NCBI RefSeq assembly: GCF_001761385.1
Contig: NZ_CP017476.1
Location: 1,167,501 to 1,231,500, forward strand
Direction of reading: 5' to 3'
Source: Hydrogenophaga crassostreae
GTDB lineage: Bacteria > Pseudomonadota > Gammaproteobacteria > Burkholderiales > Burkholderiaceae_C
DNA length: 64,000 nt
Both the position numbers and the translations under genes were made by a program. This document shows, piece by piece, positions 1 to 8,344 of the stretch (the first letter of the stretch is position 1; each line of letters opens with the position of its first letter). Under the pieces are notes generated by a model. The model searched no databases. It was not told where the DNA came from and worked only from the letters and a program-made list of their open reading frames with translations.

Positions 1-1757
1 ATGGCGGTGCCCACGGCCAACCAGTGGGCATCGCTCAGCGTCGCTTCAGCCAAGCGTTGAACCAGATTCCGGCTGTTGGGGAGCATGCCTACGATGATGT
101 CGGCCGTGTAGTTTTTTCCAACCGATTGCTGGCGTGCAGCCACTGGCGCTGGAACGGGTAAGCCACGCGCTTTCATCCACCGCAATAGGCTGAATTCACG
201 CATGGCCCGGCTGTCCCGCGGCGCGCTGCCAGCGTAGCGGTCCGGGTTGAAGCGCGCGACCATTCCGCCTCGGCGGTAGTGGCGCAGCACCACCTCATGC
301 CCGTTCAGTTTGAGCTGCTGTGCCTGGCCGCGTCCACTGCCGGTGGCAAGCGATACAGCATCGCGGCCTGGTGGGTCGAATGCGTGAGAGGCACGAGCGT
401 CGTCAAGCAGAAGGGGGTTGTGCCAAGTGGTTGTGCCGCCGTCTTTGTGCTCGATGACTGCGTGGAGTTGATGAGGATCCAGCGGCACCCATAGTTCGGT
501 CAACGCATCAAGGGTGCTGGCACTGCTGCCCTGCTGGGCAGCGACAAAAGCCAATGCTGCCTGCCCGCGTGTATGCAGGGCATCAGGCTGGCTCAGCCAT
601 TCGGATGCGCGCAGTATGGCTTCATCGGCAGAGGCGACGGGCCGACCCGCCTCGGTTCGGGCAAGGGCACCATACACTTCAGCGGCATTCTGTGTATGCG
701 GACCGAACAGCACCGGTTTGCCCACGGCAAGGGCTTCCAGCGGGTTGTGGCCGCCGATGGGGATCAGGGTGCCACCGATGAAACACAGGCTGGATCGGGC
801 GTACCAGTGCCCGAGCTCTCCCATGGTGTCGCCCAGCCAGATGCTGGTGTCCGAATCGGGCGTTTCGTTGCGACTGCGGCGGGCAAAAGCGAAGCCTCGG
901 CCTTCGACTTGCTTCGCCACCTCATCGAAGCGTTCCGGATGCCGCGGCACGATCACCAGCAGCGCGTCGGGGTGCTGCAACAACAGCGTCGGCCAGGCAT
1001 CAAGCAAGGCCGACTCTTCACCCTCATGGGTGCTCCCGGCGACCACCATCGGGCGATTGGTGTGCGGCAAGGGGTTGTTGGCGCCGGATGGGTGTCCGGG
1101 CTGATCGAACTTCAGGTTGCCTGTGACCACGGTACGTCCGCTGGTAACGCCCAACCCAATCAAACGCTTGGCGCTGTCGGCATCGGCCGCTGCGACCAAC
1201 GCCAGGCTCCGCCAGGCTGGGGTCATCAAACCCCTGGCGCGCAAATAGCTCCGAGCCGATCGTTCTGTCAGGCGTGCGTTGACCAGCGCGACCGGAATCG
1301 CCCTCGCCTGACACTGCAGCAACCATTCGGGCCAGACCTCGCGCTCGATCACCACCACCAGACGGGGCTGCAATCGATCAAGAAAACGGGTGGTTGCCGA
1401 CGTGGTGTCTACCGGGAAGAACAGGTGCTGCAGCGCGTCACCCCAGTGCTTGCGAAGCGCACGGGCGCCGGTTGGTGTTTGGGTGGTGACCGTGATGGCA
1501 TGGTCAGGCCAAGTGGTACGCAATGCCGCAATCAGCGGTTGGGCTGCCTGTACTTCACCCACCGATGCTGCGTGGATCAACAGGCCATGAATCGAGGCCG
1601 GTGCGGGTTCAATCTTGCCCAGGCGCTGGTCGAGGTTTGCGCGGTAGCCGGGGTCTTTTCGACCCCGCCACCACAGCCAGGCAAGCGCCATTGGGCTGAG
1701 GCACCGCATCAACAGCCGGTAGCCGCGGTGGCTCCAGCTGGGGGCCGTTATTGCCAA
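1..1757 (-). CDS. waaA: WaaA/KdtA Kdo transferase fused to a KdkA-like Kdo kinase domain (partial, cut by left edge)
   Basis: An open minus-strand frame runs without a stop to the window edge. The first ~420 residues read as 3-deoxy-D-manno-octulosonic acid transferase, the inner-membrane enzyme that adds Kdo to lipid A precursor. Visible are the N-terminal loop HAASVGEVQAAQP with the family's catalytic Glu, GSTHEGEE, and the C-terminal GGHNPLEALAVGKPVLFGP. The same frame then continues into KdkA-type sequence (VVLRHYRRGGMVARFNP, then GLPVPAPVAA), the start of a Kdo 4-kinase fold; its catalytic Asp lies beyond the edge. Free WaaA is about 420-430 residues, so this is a fusion, read directly from the frame. 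The start is uncertain: TTG at 1757 overlaps the upstream glycosyltransferase stop and gives about 11 residues before the conserved region. ATG 1709 would be short and ATG 1799 longer. No clear ribosome site is seen at any of them. Confidence 0.85.
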   Translation of the reverse strand, partial: MAITAPSWSHRGYRLLMRCLSPMALAWLWWRGRKDPGYRANLDQRLGKIEPAPASIHGLLIHAASVGEVQAAQPLIAALRTTWPDHAITVTTQTPTGARALRKHWGDALQHLFFPVDTTSATTRFLDRLQPRLVVVIEREVWPEWLLQCQARAIPVALVNARLTERSARSYLRARGLMTPAWRSLALVAAADADSAKRLIGLGVTSGRTVVTGNLKFDQPGHPSGANNPLPHTNRPMVVAGSTHEGEESALLDAWPTLLLQHPDALLVIVPRHPERFDEVAKQVEGRGFAFARRSRNETPDSDTSIWLGDTMGELGHWYARSSLCFIGGTLIPIGGHNPLEALAVGKPVLFGPHTQNAAEVYGALARTEAGRPVASADEAILRASEWLSQPDALHTRGQAALAFVAAQQGSSASTLDALTELWVPLDPHQLHAVIEHKDGGTTTWHNPLLLDDARASHAFDPPGRDAVSLATGSGRGQAQQLKLNGHEVVLRHYRRGGMVARFNPDRYAGSAPRDSRAMREFSLLRWMKARGLPVPAPVAARQQSVGKNYTADIIVGMLPNSRNLVQRLAEATLSDAHWLAVGTA

Positions 1758-2491
1758 TGGTCGGCGACCCACTGGGTGGGCAAGATGCGGCGGTACCATT
1801 TGCCACTCACACCGGCGATGGCGTCTGGCGGGTTGGGTTTGCCGTGGAAAGCAATGATGCGGGCTCCTTCAGGCACGGTGGGGGGTTTGAACCAGCCCAT
1901 GATGCCGGGTTGAAGGCAATGGCGCTTGAAACTGCGGCACCAGGTTTCGGGCCAGTAGCTGAGCTTGCCCTGGCGGGCCAGAAACTGGGTGATGAACTCC
2001 TGCTCATTGCGCACCGCGCTGACCGACGCCGGGTAGTCGTTTTTCAGGTGCTCCAGCGCATCGGTATGGGCGCCGATGGTGTAGACGTAGCAGGAAGTGT
2101 TGCCAGTTTCGTCCTTCTTGTCCCATTCCTTGATCACCACAAACGCACCTTCGCGATCGAAGAAAGGGTCGAGGCTGTCAACGATGACGATGTCAAGGTC
2201 GAGGAAGAGGGTGCGCCCCGTCAGGTCATACAGCGGGGCTGTGAAACTGGTCAGCTTGAGCCAGCCGTGGCCAAAGGTCCAGGGCTTGCGCTGATCGAAT
2301 TCGTCAAAGCCCACCATGGGGATCGGCTTGACTTCAATCGCCGGGTCGATACCTTCGCCGTCATCGGTCAGACAGACAAAACGGAATGGCCGATGCAGAT
2401 GCCGCCCAACCATGTTGTGCAGCTTGTTGACGTAGTCGGGGCCATATTTCTTGCCCCACTTGATGCACAGCACATTGACCGCTTCTTGCAT
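1748..2491 (-). CDS. Small GT-A-like glycosyltransferase
   Basis: 247 residues. The central LFLDLDIVIV stretch looks like the DxD metal/nucleotide-sugar motif of GT-A glycosyltransferases, and the conserved start VNVLCIKWGKKYG and FVCLTDD resemble a family of hypothetical glycosyltransferases common in Burkholderiales. The ATG at 2491 was chosen because the conserved block starts three residues after it; the frame extends 15 codons further without family-like sequence. It ends inside the likely start of waaA, so the two are probably co-transcribed and translationally coupled, which suggests a role in lipopolysaccharide core or surface glycan assembly. No signal peptide or membrane segment is seen, so it is probably cytoplasmic. 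The donor and acceptor sugars cannot be told from sequence. Confidence 0.75.
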   Translation of the reverse strand: MQEAVNVLCIKWGKKYGPDYVNKLHNMVGRHLHRPFRFVCLTDDGEGIDPAIEVKPIPMVGFDEFDQRKPWTFGHGWLKLTSFTAPLYDLTGRTLFLDLDIVIVDSLDPFFDREGAFVVIKEWDKKDETGNTSCYVYTIGAHTDALEHLKNDYPASVSAVRNEQEFITQFLARQGKLSYWPETWCRSFKRHCLQPGIMGWFKPPTVPEGARIIAFHGKPNPPDAIAGVSGKWYRRILPTQWVADHWQ

Positions 2492-2618
2492 GAAAGACCC
2501 TTCTCTGAAGCCGGTAACGTGGGGCCAGATGCCCACGCCACGAGGCTTCGCAGTTTAGCGCAGCGATCGCCTGCCAGCGGTATGGGGCATGCCGGCCATT
2601 GATTTGTTCGGCGTTTGC

Positions 2619-3992
2619 TCAGGGCGCCAGCAGGGCATTGATGGGCTGAAGGTCTTCGGCTTTGAGCACCCCACTGGCCTGCTTCAGTCGCAACTGGCCC
2701 ACCAGCACGTTGTAGCGCGCCTGGGCGAGATCGCGCTTCGTCTGGAAAAGCTGGCTCTGGGCGTTGAGCACATCGATGTTGATGCGCACGCCGACTTCGT
2801 AGCCCAACTGGTTGGCCTCCAAGGCACTTTGGCTCGAGGCCTCTGCGGCTTCCAGTGCTTTGACCTGGCTCTGGCCCGATTGCACACCATAGAACGCCGT
2901 GCGAACCCCCTGCACCAGACTGCGCAGCGCTGTTTCGCGCTCTGCACGGGTCTGCTCGACCAGTGCCAAAGTTTCTTTGACGCGATTCTGGATCGCGTAT
3001 CCGGCGAACAGCGGCATGTTGAGCTGCACGCCCACGCTGGCGGTATTGGTGCGGAAGTTGCCTGCAGCGGGGAAGGAACTGCTGGGCGCATGGGTGATCT
3101 GGTACTGACCGACAAGGTCTACCGTGGGCTTGTGACCCGCCTGGGCCTTCATGACCTCGAGCTCAGCGATGTCGAATTTTTTGTCGAGCTGGCGCACCAC
3201 CGGATGTTCACGCAGGCTGCGGGTCACCCACTCTTGTACGTTGGCGGGCTGGAGCTCGGGCAGGTTCAACTGGCTGGCCAGCGGTTTGGGATCTGCATCG
3301 GTTTTGCCCACGAGCTGGTCCAGGGCCAGCTTCTTGACGAGAAGATCGTTGCTGGCAGCGATTTCCTGGGCGCCGACCAGATCGAACCGCGCCTGGGCTT
3401 CACGCGAGTCGGTGATGGTGGTGGTGCCCACCTCAAAATTGCGTTTGGCGGATGCGAGTTGTTCGGCCACCGCTTTCTTCTGGGTTTGCACGAAGCTCAA
3501 GGTGTCGCGGGCCGCCACCACATCAAAGTAGGCCTGGGCGGTGCGAACCAGAAGATCCTGTTCGGCCGCGGCGAGCTGGGCTCGGGCAATGGCTATGGCC
3601 AGTTGACCCTGCTCTTCAGCGAAACCATTGACTGGGCGGTACAAGGGCTGGCTGGCCACTACACCAATGTTCTGGTTGTTGGCGGCGGTGGAGCCTGAGG
3701 AAAGGCTGGTGTTCACATTGGCCCAGTTGGCGCCTGCGGCCAGCCCGGCTTGCGGGCGGTTGCCGGCCTTGGCTTGCTCGCCTTTGGCTTGGGCGGCATT
3801 GAGTTGGGCCAGCGAGGCCTGGAGGCTGGTGTCGTTTTGCTGCGCAGCCTGATACAGGTCCACCAAGCTCTGAGCCTGTGCCGATGAAAAGACACCCAGC
3901 ACCAGCAGTGCCGCCATCGCTGCGGGCCTGAAGCGCGGCGAGTGGAGGGCGTTGGGCCGCTTGTGTGTGCGGGACAGTGGGGCGGTTTTCAT
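2619..3992 (-). CDS. tolC: TolC-family outer membrane channel protein
   Basis: 457 residues. The N-terminus has a long basic lead followed by a hydrophobic segment ending SSAQAQ, a likely signal peptide cut near residue 40, and then SLVDLYQAAQQNDTSLQAS, typical of TolC. Two repeated halves of alpha-helical barrel and strand sequence follow (QNIGVVASQPLYRP and later VGVQLNMPLFAGYAI, both TolC-type membrane strands). TolC trimers form the exit duct for type I secretion and RND pumps. A good ribosome site (AAGGA) lies about 5 bases upstream of the ATG. The gene is 33 bases downstream of a rhodanese gene and in the same direction as the RND operon at 5140-10188, so it may be that pump's outer membrane partner. 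That pairing is inferred from proximity only. Confidence 0.92.
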   Translation of the reverse strand: MKTAPLSRTHKRPNALHSPRFRPAAMAALLVLGVFSSAQAQSLVDLYQAAQQNDTSLQASLAQLNAAQAKGEQAKAGNRPQAGLAAGANWANVNTSLSSGSTAANNQNIGVVASQPLYRPVNGFAEEQGQLAIAIARAQLAAAEQDLLVRTAQAYFDVVAARDTLSFVQTQKKAVAEQLASAKRNFEVGTTTITDSREAQARFDLVGAQEIAASNDLLVKKLALDQLVGKTDADPKPLASQLNLPELQPANVQEWVTRSLREHPVVRQLDKKFDIAELEVMKAQAGHKPTVDLVGQYQITHAPSSSFPAAGNFRTNTASVGVQLNMPLFAGYAIQNRVKETLALVEQTRAERETALRSLVQGVRTAFYGVQSGQSQVKALEAAEASSQSALEANQLGYEVGVRINIDVLNAQSQLFQTKRDLAQARYNVLVGQLRLKQASGVLKAEDLQPINALLAP

Positions 3993-4025
3993 GATTTTCC
4001 TTCGGGCGTTCAGGGTGGCTGAGGA

Positions 4026-4376
4026 TCAGTACACCGGTACGGCGGGATCGCGTTCGCTGGACCAGGCGTTGATGCCTCCATGGATGTTCACGGTCTGAGT
4101 GAACCCTTGTTGCATCAGGAAGTGCACCACCTGCGCGCTGCGCGCACCATGGTGACAAAGACAGGCCACGGGGTGGTCGCGGTCGAGTTCGAGATAACGG
4201 GCAGGCACGCTGCGCATGGGCATGGCGACCAGTTCAAAGCCTTCGGGCTTGACCGATGCGGTTTGCAGTTCCCAGGGCTCGCGCACATCGAGCACCACAG
4301 GCAGGCGCTCGCTGGAGCCCTCTTGTTGGGCGCTGGCGAGCCAGTCGTTCAGTTGAGCGGGGTGAATGGACATCAT
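4026..4376 (-). CDS. Rhodanese-like sulfurtransferase
   Basis: 116 residues, a single rhodanese domain. The active-site loop CHHGARS carries the catalytic cysteine that holds a persulfide; VLDVREPWE near residues 30-40 is the family's substrate-side motif and NIHGGINAW the C-terminal one. The start is ATG ATG at 4376; upstream codons in the same frame overlap the end of the preceding gene and look unlike protein. It lies 28 bases after the pcm-like gene and 33 bases before tolC. In my recollection this three-gene order (pcm-like, rhodanese, tolC) recurs in related bacteria. The cellular sulfur donor and acceptor are unknown. Confidence 0.88.
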   Translation of the reverse strand: MMSIHPAQLNDWLASAQQEGSSERLPVVLDVREPWELQTASVKPEGFELVAMPMRSVPARYLELDRDHPVACLCHHGARSAQVVHFLMQQGFTQTVNIHGGINAWSSERDPAVPVY

Positions 4377-4404
4377 GGCAGTACGGGCGCGAGCAATTGA
4401 GGCT

Positions 4405-5097
4405 TCAGAACTTGAACTGGGATGGTTCTGGCATGTTGCGCAGACGCGGTGCCACGGTGTCCCACGGCTGTGTGGTGGTGAAGGCGGCGTCACCGGTGCG
4501 GGTGATCAAAGTGGCGCGCATCACGGGTTCCTGGCCCACGATGGCGGCGAGGCGCCCGCCGGGTGCCAGCATCGCCAGCAAGGCTGGGGGCACTTCAGCC
4601 ACCGAGCCGCTGAGCAAAATCACATCCCAGGGGGCTTCTGTGGCGCAGGCAGCGAAGGCGTTGGCGGCGGCGTCGGCCACGCGCACCTCGGCGTTGGTGA
4701 TGCCGGCTTGCTGCAAATTGCCGCGCGCAATGCGGGCCAGCGATTCGTCAATTTCCAGAGAAACCACTCGCTGGGCCAGGCTGGCGAGCATCGCCGCCAT
4801 GTGACCACTGCCTGTGCCTATTTCAAGTGCCTTGTCTTTTGGCTGAACACTCAGTTCCTGAAGCAAACGGGCTTCCACCCGTGGAGCCAGCATGGCCTGG
4901 CCTTCGACCGCAGGTTGCGTCAATGGCAGGGCCATGTCGGTGAATGCAAGCGCTTTGTGTGCGGCGGGCGCGAAGTCTTCGCGCTTGATCTGGTCAAGCA
5001 AGGCCAATACCCGGGGATCGAGGACCTCCCAGGGGCGGATTTGCTGCTCGATCATGTTGAAGCGGGCACGCTCTTGAGCGGTTTGAATGGATGTCAT
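4405..5097 (-). CDS. pcm: Protein-L-isoaspartate O-methyltransferase-like protein
   Basis: 230 residues with a class I SAM-binding fold: ALEIGTGSGHMAAML is motif I and VVSLEID motif II. The N-terminal region (ARFNMIEQQIRPWEVLDPRV) matches the PCMT family that repairs isoaspartyl residues. The segment that in classical enzymes reads GQTISQP, whose Ser is invariant, here reads EGQAMLAP. The protein may therefore be a paralogous methyltransferase rather than a true repair enzyme. A GGAG site sits about 8 bases before the ATG, and the AT-rich TAATATA upstream may be a promoter -10. It is followed by the rhodanese and tolC in the same direction. Confidence 0.8.
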   Translation of the reverse strand: MTSIQTAQERARFNMIEQQIRPWEVLDPRVLALLDQIKREDFAPAAHKALAFTDMALPLTQPAVEGQAMLAPRVEARLLQELSVQPKDKALEIGTGSGHMAAMLASLAQRVVSLEIDESLARIARGNLQQAGITNAEVRVADAAANAFAACATEAPWDVILLSGSVAEVPPALLAMLAPGGRLAAIVGQEPVMRATLITRTGDAAFTTTQPWDTVAPRLRNMPEPSQFKF

Positions 5098-5139
5098 GTT
5101 TGATACTCCGGTGGGTATATTAGCCGATGTTTGTTCATT

Positions 5140-8100
5140 TTAGCGAGCGTCGCTTTCAATTCCTTGCATGGGCAGCGGCTCCCGCGCCGGTGCCAGGCCG
5201 GCCAGCCGGCGAATCCAGTTGGCCAGATCGTCCATGTAGCAGTACATCACCGGGACGACGACCAGGGTCAGAACAGATGAAGTGATCACGCCGCCAATCA
5301 CAGCCTGCCCCATGGGCGCCCGCTGTTCCGAGCCTTCGGTGAGCGCAAAAGCCAGGGGCACCATGCCGAAGACCATGGCGAGGGTGGTCATGAGAATGGG
5401 GCGCAAACGCACCTTGGCGGCCAGCAGAAGCGCGGCCTCCCTTGGCAATGGGGCTTCGCCTTCAAGGCCGTTGCGGGCCCGGATCGCGAAATCGACCAGC
5501 AAGATGGCGTTTTTTGTCACCAGACCCATGAGCAACACGATGCCAATCACCGAAAACATGCTCATGGTGGATCCAAACATCATCAGGGTGAGCACCACGC
5601 CAATCAGCGTCAGCGGCAAGGCGCTCATCAAAGCCAGCGGTTGCAGAAAGCTCTGAAACTGGCTGGCCAGGATCATGTAGATGAAGATGATGGCCAGTGC
5701 CAGTGCCGAGATCGCATAGCTGAACGATTCCTGCATATTTTTGGTGGATCCGCCAAATTCGTACCGGTAGCCCGGTGGGAACCGCACGGTGTCGAGGACC
5801 TTCCGGATCTCGGTGGATACCTCACCGGCCGACCGTCCGTACACGTTGGCATTGATCGCGACCTCCCGGTTCAGGTTGCGCCGGTTGATCTGGTTGGGCC
5901 CGGTGCCCTCGATCACATCGGCCACCTGTGCCAGCCGCACCACCCGGGCGCTGCCATCGGCTGCAGTGCCAACCACAAAAGGCAGGCGCATAAGGTCCTG
6001 GGTGCGCGCCCGCTGATCAGGGGCGAGGCGAACGTTGACGTCGTAGCTTTCACCGTCCTGGGCGCGCCAGTTGCCCACTGTCTGGCCGGCCACCAGGGTT
6101 CTCAGACCGCTGGCCACGGTGGCCGCGCTAAGCCCGGCATCGGATGCGAGCTCGCGTTTGAGTACCACATCGACCGTGGGCTTGTTGGCCTTGATGCTGG
6201 CGTCCAGATCGACCAGACCCACGATGGGGCGAATGCGCGTCAAGATGTCCTGACTCAGGCGCTCCAGTTCGGTCAGGTCGTCACCCTGAACTGAAAATTC
6301 CACCTGTTTCTGGCCGCCGACCGAATCGCGCAGGCCTGCGTGGGTCACGGTGATGCCCGCGACACTGCGCAGACGCTCGCGCAACTGGGCCGACATGGCA
6401 TCCACGCCCAGGCTGCGGTCTTTGCGGTCAACCAGCCGAACATAGATACCGGCGTACATGGTTCCTTGCGAGGCACCTGTGTTGATCGTGGACAGGGTGT
6501 ATTTCACCTCGGGGAACCCGCGCAGAACGGCTTCCACTTCGCGGGTCTTGGCCTCGGTGGCCTGCAGCGATGAACCCACCGGGGTATGGAAGTCCAGGTA
6601 GGTCTCAGAGAAGTCGGCCTTGGGCACGAACTCGCTGCCCAGAACAGGCACGAGGAACAGGCTGCCGACGAAAGTTGACAACGCCAGGAGCAGGGTGATG
6701 AGCTTGTGTTTCAGTGACCAGCGCAGGGCGTCCTGGTAGGTGTCGGCGAGATCGTCTTGCACGCGGTCAAACCAGCCCGTCACGCGCCCTATGGTCTTGT
6801 CGTAAAAGCCGGTCGGTGCGGCATGCTTGCCGTGCTTTTCGATCTCGGGGTCGTGCCAGATGCTGGAGAGCATGGGGTCGAGCGTGAAACTGACGAACAT
6901 GGAGATCAACACGGCGGCGACCATGGTGATGCCGAACTCGTGGAAAAACTTGCCGATGATGCCGCCCATGAAACCGATGGGCAGAAACACCGCCACGATG
7001 GACAGCGTGGTGGCGAGCACGGCCAGGCCAATCTCCTGGGTGCCATCCATCGCGGCCTGGTAAGGCGTTTTGCCCATCTGCACATGGCGCACGATGTTCT
7101 CGCGCACCACGATCGCGTCGTCAATCAACAACCCCACCGACAGCGTGAGCGCCATCAAGGTGATCATGTTGATCGTGAACCCAAACAGGTTCATGAAAAA
7201 GAAGGTGCCGATCAAGGCAATGGGCAGGGTCAAGCCAGTGATCACGGTGGACCGCCACGAATTCAGAAACAGAAACACAATCATGATCGTGAGCAAGGCG
7301 CCTTCGATCAGGGTTTGGCGCACGTTGTTGACCGAGACCCGAATCGGCCTCGACCCGTCAGCGATTTGCTCGAGCCGGATGCCTGGCGGCAGCTCGGCGT
7401 TCATGGCCTCAACGGCAGCCTTGAGACCATCGGTCACAGTGATGGTGTTTTCGTCCTGGGCTTTTTGTACCGCCAGCAACAGGGTGCGCTCTCCGTTGTA
7501 GAGCGCCAGACTTTCGACCTCTTCGGTCGCGTCGCTGATGCGCGCCACCTGACCCAGCCGAACTGCATTGCCCCCACGCCTGGCCACAATGATGTTGCCG
7601 AAATCCTGCGGGTTCTTGACGCGGGACAGCACCTGCACCACGCGATCGCGGCTGCCGCCTTTGAGCGTGCCCACCGGCAAGTCCTGGTTTTCGTTGCGCA
7701 CGGCCACGTTGATCTGTTCGGGCGTGATGCCCAGTGCTTCCATGGCAGCGGGGTCCAGATCGATGTTCACGGCACGCCTCGTGCCACCCACCAGTGACAC
7801 CGAACCCACACCACGCACGTTTTCCAAGCGTTTCTTCAACGTTTGTTCCGCCCAGGTGGTGAGCTCCACCGCAGAGGGCACTTTGCCGGGCGTGCTTTCT
7901 GGGACCACCGCAAGCGACCAGATCGATCGGCTCGCAGGATCAAAGCGCAGCACACGGGGTTCCTTCACCTCGGCTCTGAATGCGGGTTTCAGGATGGCGA
8001 CTTTTTCGCGAACGTCGTCTGCCGCCTTTCGACCTTCTACGTGCAGCTGAAACTCGATGATGACGACCGACTGGCCTTCGTAGCTGCGCGAGCTCAGTGC

Positions 8101-8334
8101 GTTCACGCCTGAGATGGCGTTGACGGCTTCTTCGACCTTCTTGGTGACTTCCGATTCAACGATTTCGGGTGAGGCCCCCGGGTATTCGGTAGTGACCACA
8201 ACCACGGGAAAGTCGATGTTGGGAAACTGGTCGATCTTGAGGCGTTGGAAGGAAAACAGCCCCATCACCATCAGTGCAACCATCACCATGGTCGCGAACA
8301 CGGGGTTGCGCAAAGAGACTTGGGTAAACCACAT
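5140..8334 (-). CDS. RND multidrug efflux pump, inner membrane subunit (HAE1 type)
   Basis: 1064 residues, the usual length for AcrB/MexB-type proton-driven pumps. The N-terminal transmembrane helix (FATMVMVALMVMGLFSF) is followed by IDQFPNIDFPVVVV, a family signature. The TM4 proton-relay pair is in LSVGLLIDDAIVVRENI. Two large periplasmic loops and two sets of TM helices follow the standard duplicated layout, and the C-terminal TM block ends near ILTLVVVPVMYCYMDDL. The start MWFTQVSLRNPVF at 8334 is chosen because it fits the family and lies 10 bases after the adaptor stop; the frame extends upstream only as unrelated sequence. It is the third gene of the tetR-adaptor-pump operon. Substrates cannot be read from sequence. 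Confidence 0.95.
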   Translation of the reverse strand: MWFTQVSLRNPVFATMVMVALMVMGLFSFQRLKIDQFPNIDFPVVVVTTEYPGASPEIVESEVTKKVEEAVNAISGVNALSSRSYEGQSVVIIEFQLHVEGRKAADDVREKVAILKPAFRAEVKEPRVLRFDPASRSIWSLAVVPESTPGKVPSAVELTTWAEQTLKKRLENVRGVGSVSLVGGTRRAVNIDLDPAAMEALGITPEQINVAVRNENQDLPVGTLKGGSRDRVVQVLSRVKNPQDFGNIIVARRGGNAVRLGQVARISDATEEVESLALYNGERTLLLAVQKAQDENTITVTDGLKAAVEAMNAELPPGIRLEQIADGSRPIRVSVNNVRQTLIEGALLTIMIVFLFLNSWRSTVITGLTLPIALIGTFFFMNLFGFTINMITLMALTLSVGLLIDDAIVVRENIVRHVQMGKTPYQAAMDGTQEIGLAVLATTLSIVAVFLPIGFMGGIIGKFFHEFGITMVAAVLISMFVSFTLDPMLSSIWHDPEIEKHGKHAAPTGFYDKTIGRVTGWFDRVQDDLADTYQDALRWSLKHKLITLLLALSTFVGSLFLVPVLGSEFVPKADFSETYLDFHTPVGSSLQATEAKTREVEAVLRGFPEVKYTLSTINTGASQGTMYAGIYVRLVDRKDRSLGVDAMSAQLRERLRSVAGITVTHAGLRDSVGGQKQVEFSVQGDDLTELERLSQDILTRIRPIVGLVDLDASIKANKPTVDVVLKRELASDAGLSAATVASGLRTLVAGQTVGNWRAQDGESYDVNVRLAPDQRARTQDLMRLPFVVGTAADGSARVVRLAQVADVIEGTGPNQINRRNLNREVAINANVYGRSAGEVSTEIRKVLDTVRFPPGYRYEFGGSTKNMQESFSYAISALALAIIFIYMILASQFQSFLQPLALMSALPLTLIGVVLTLMMFGSTMSMFSVIGIVLLMGLVTKNAILLVDFAIRARNGLEGEAPLPREAALLLAAKVRLRPILMTTLAMVFGMVPLAFALTEGSEQRAPMGQAVIGGVITSSVLTLVVVPVMYCYMDDLANWIRRLAGLAPAREPLPMQGIESDAR

Positions 8335-8344
8335 GCTTGCGCGC

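Noticed and set aside
573..1913. A 446-codon plus-strand open frame opposite waaA
   Set aside because: The minus strand reads as WaaA-KdkA with family motifs; the plus frame has none.
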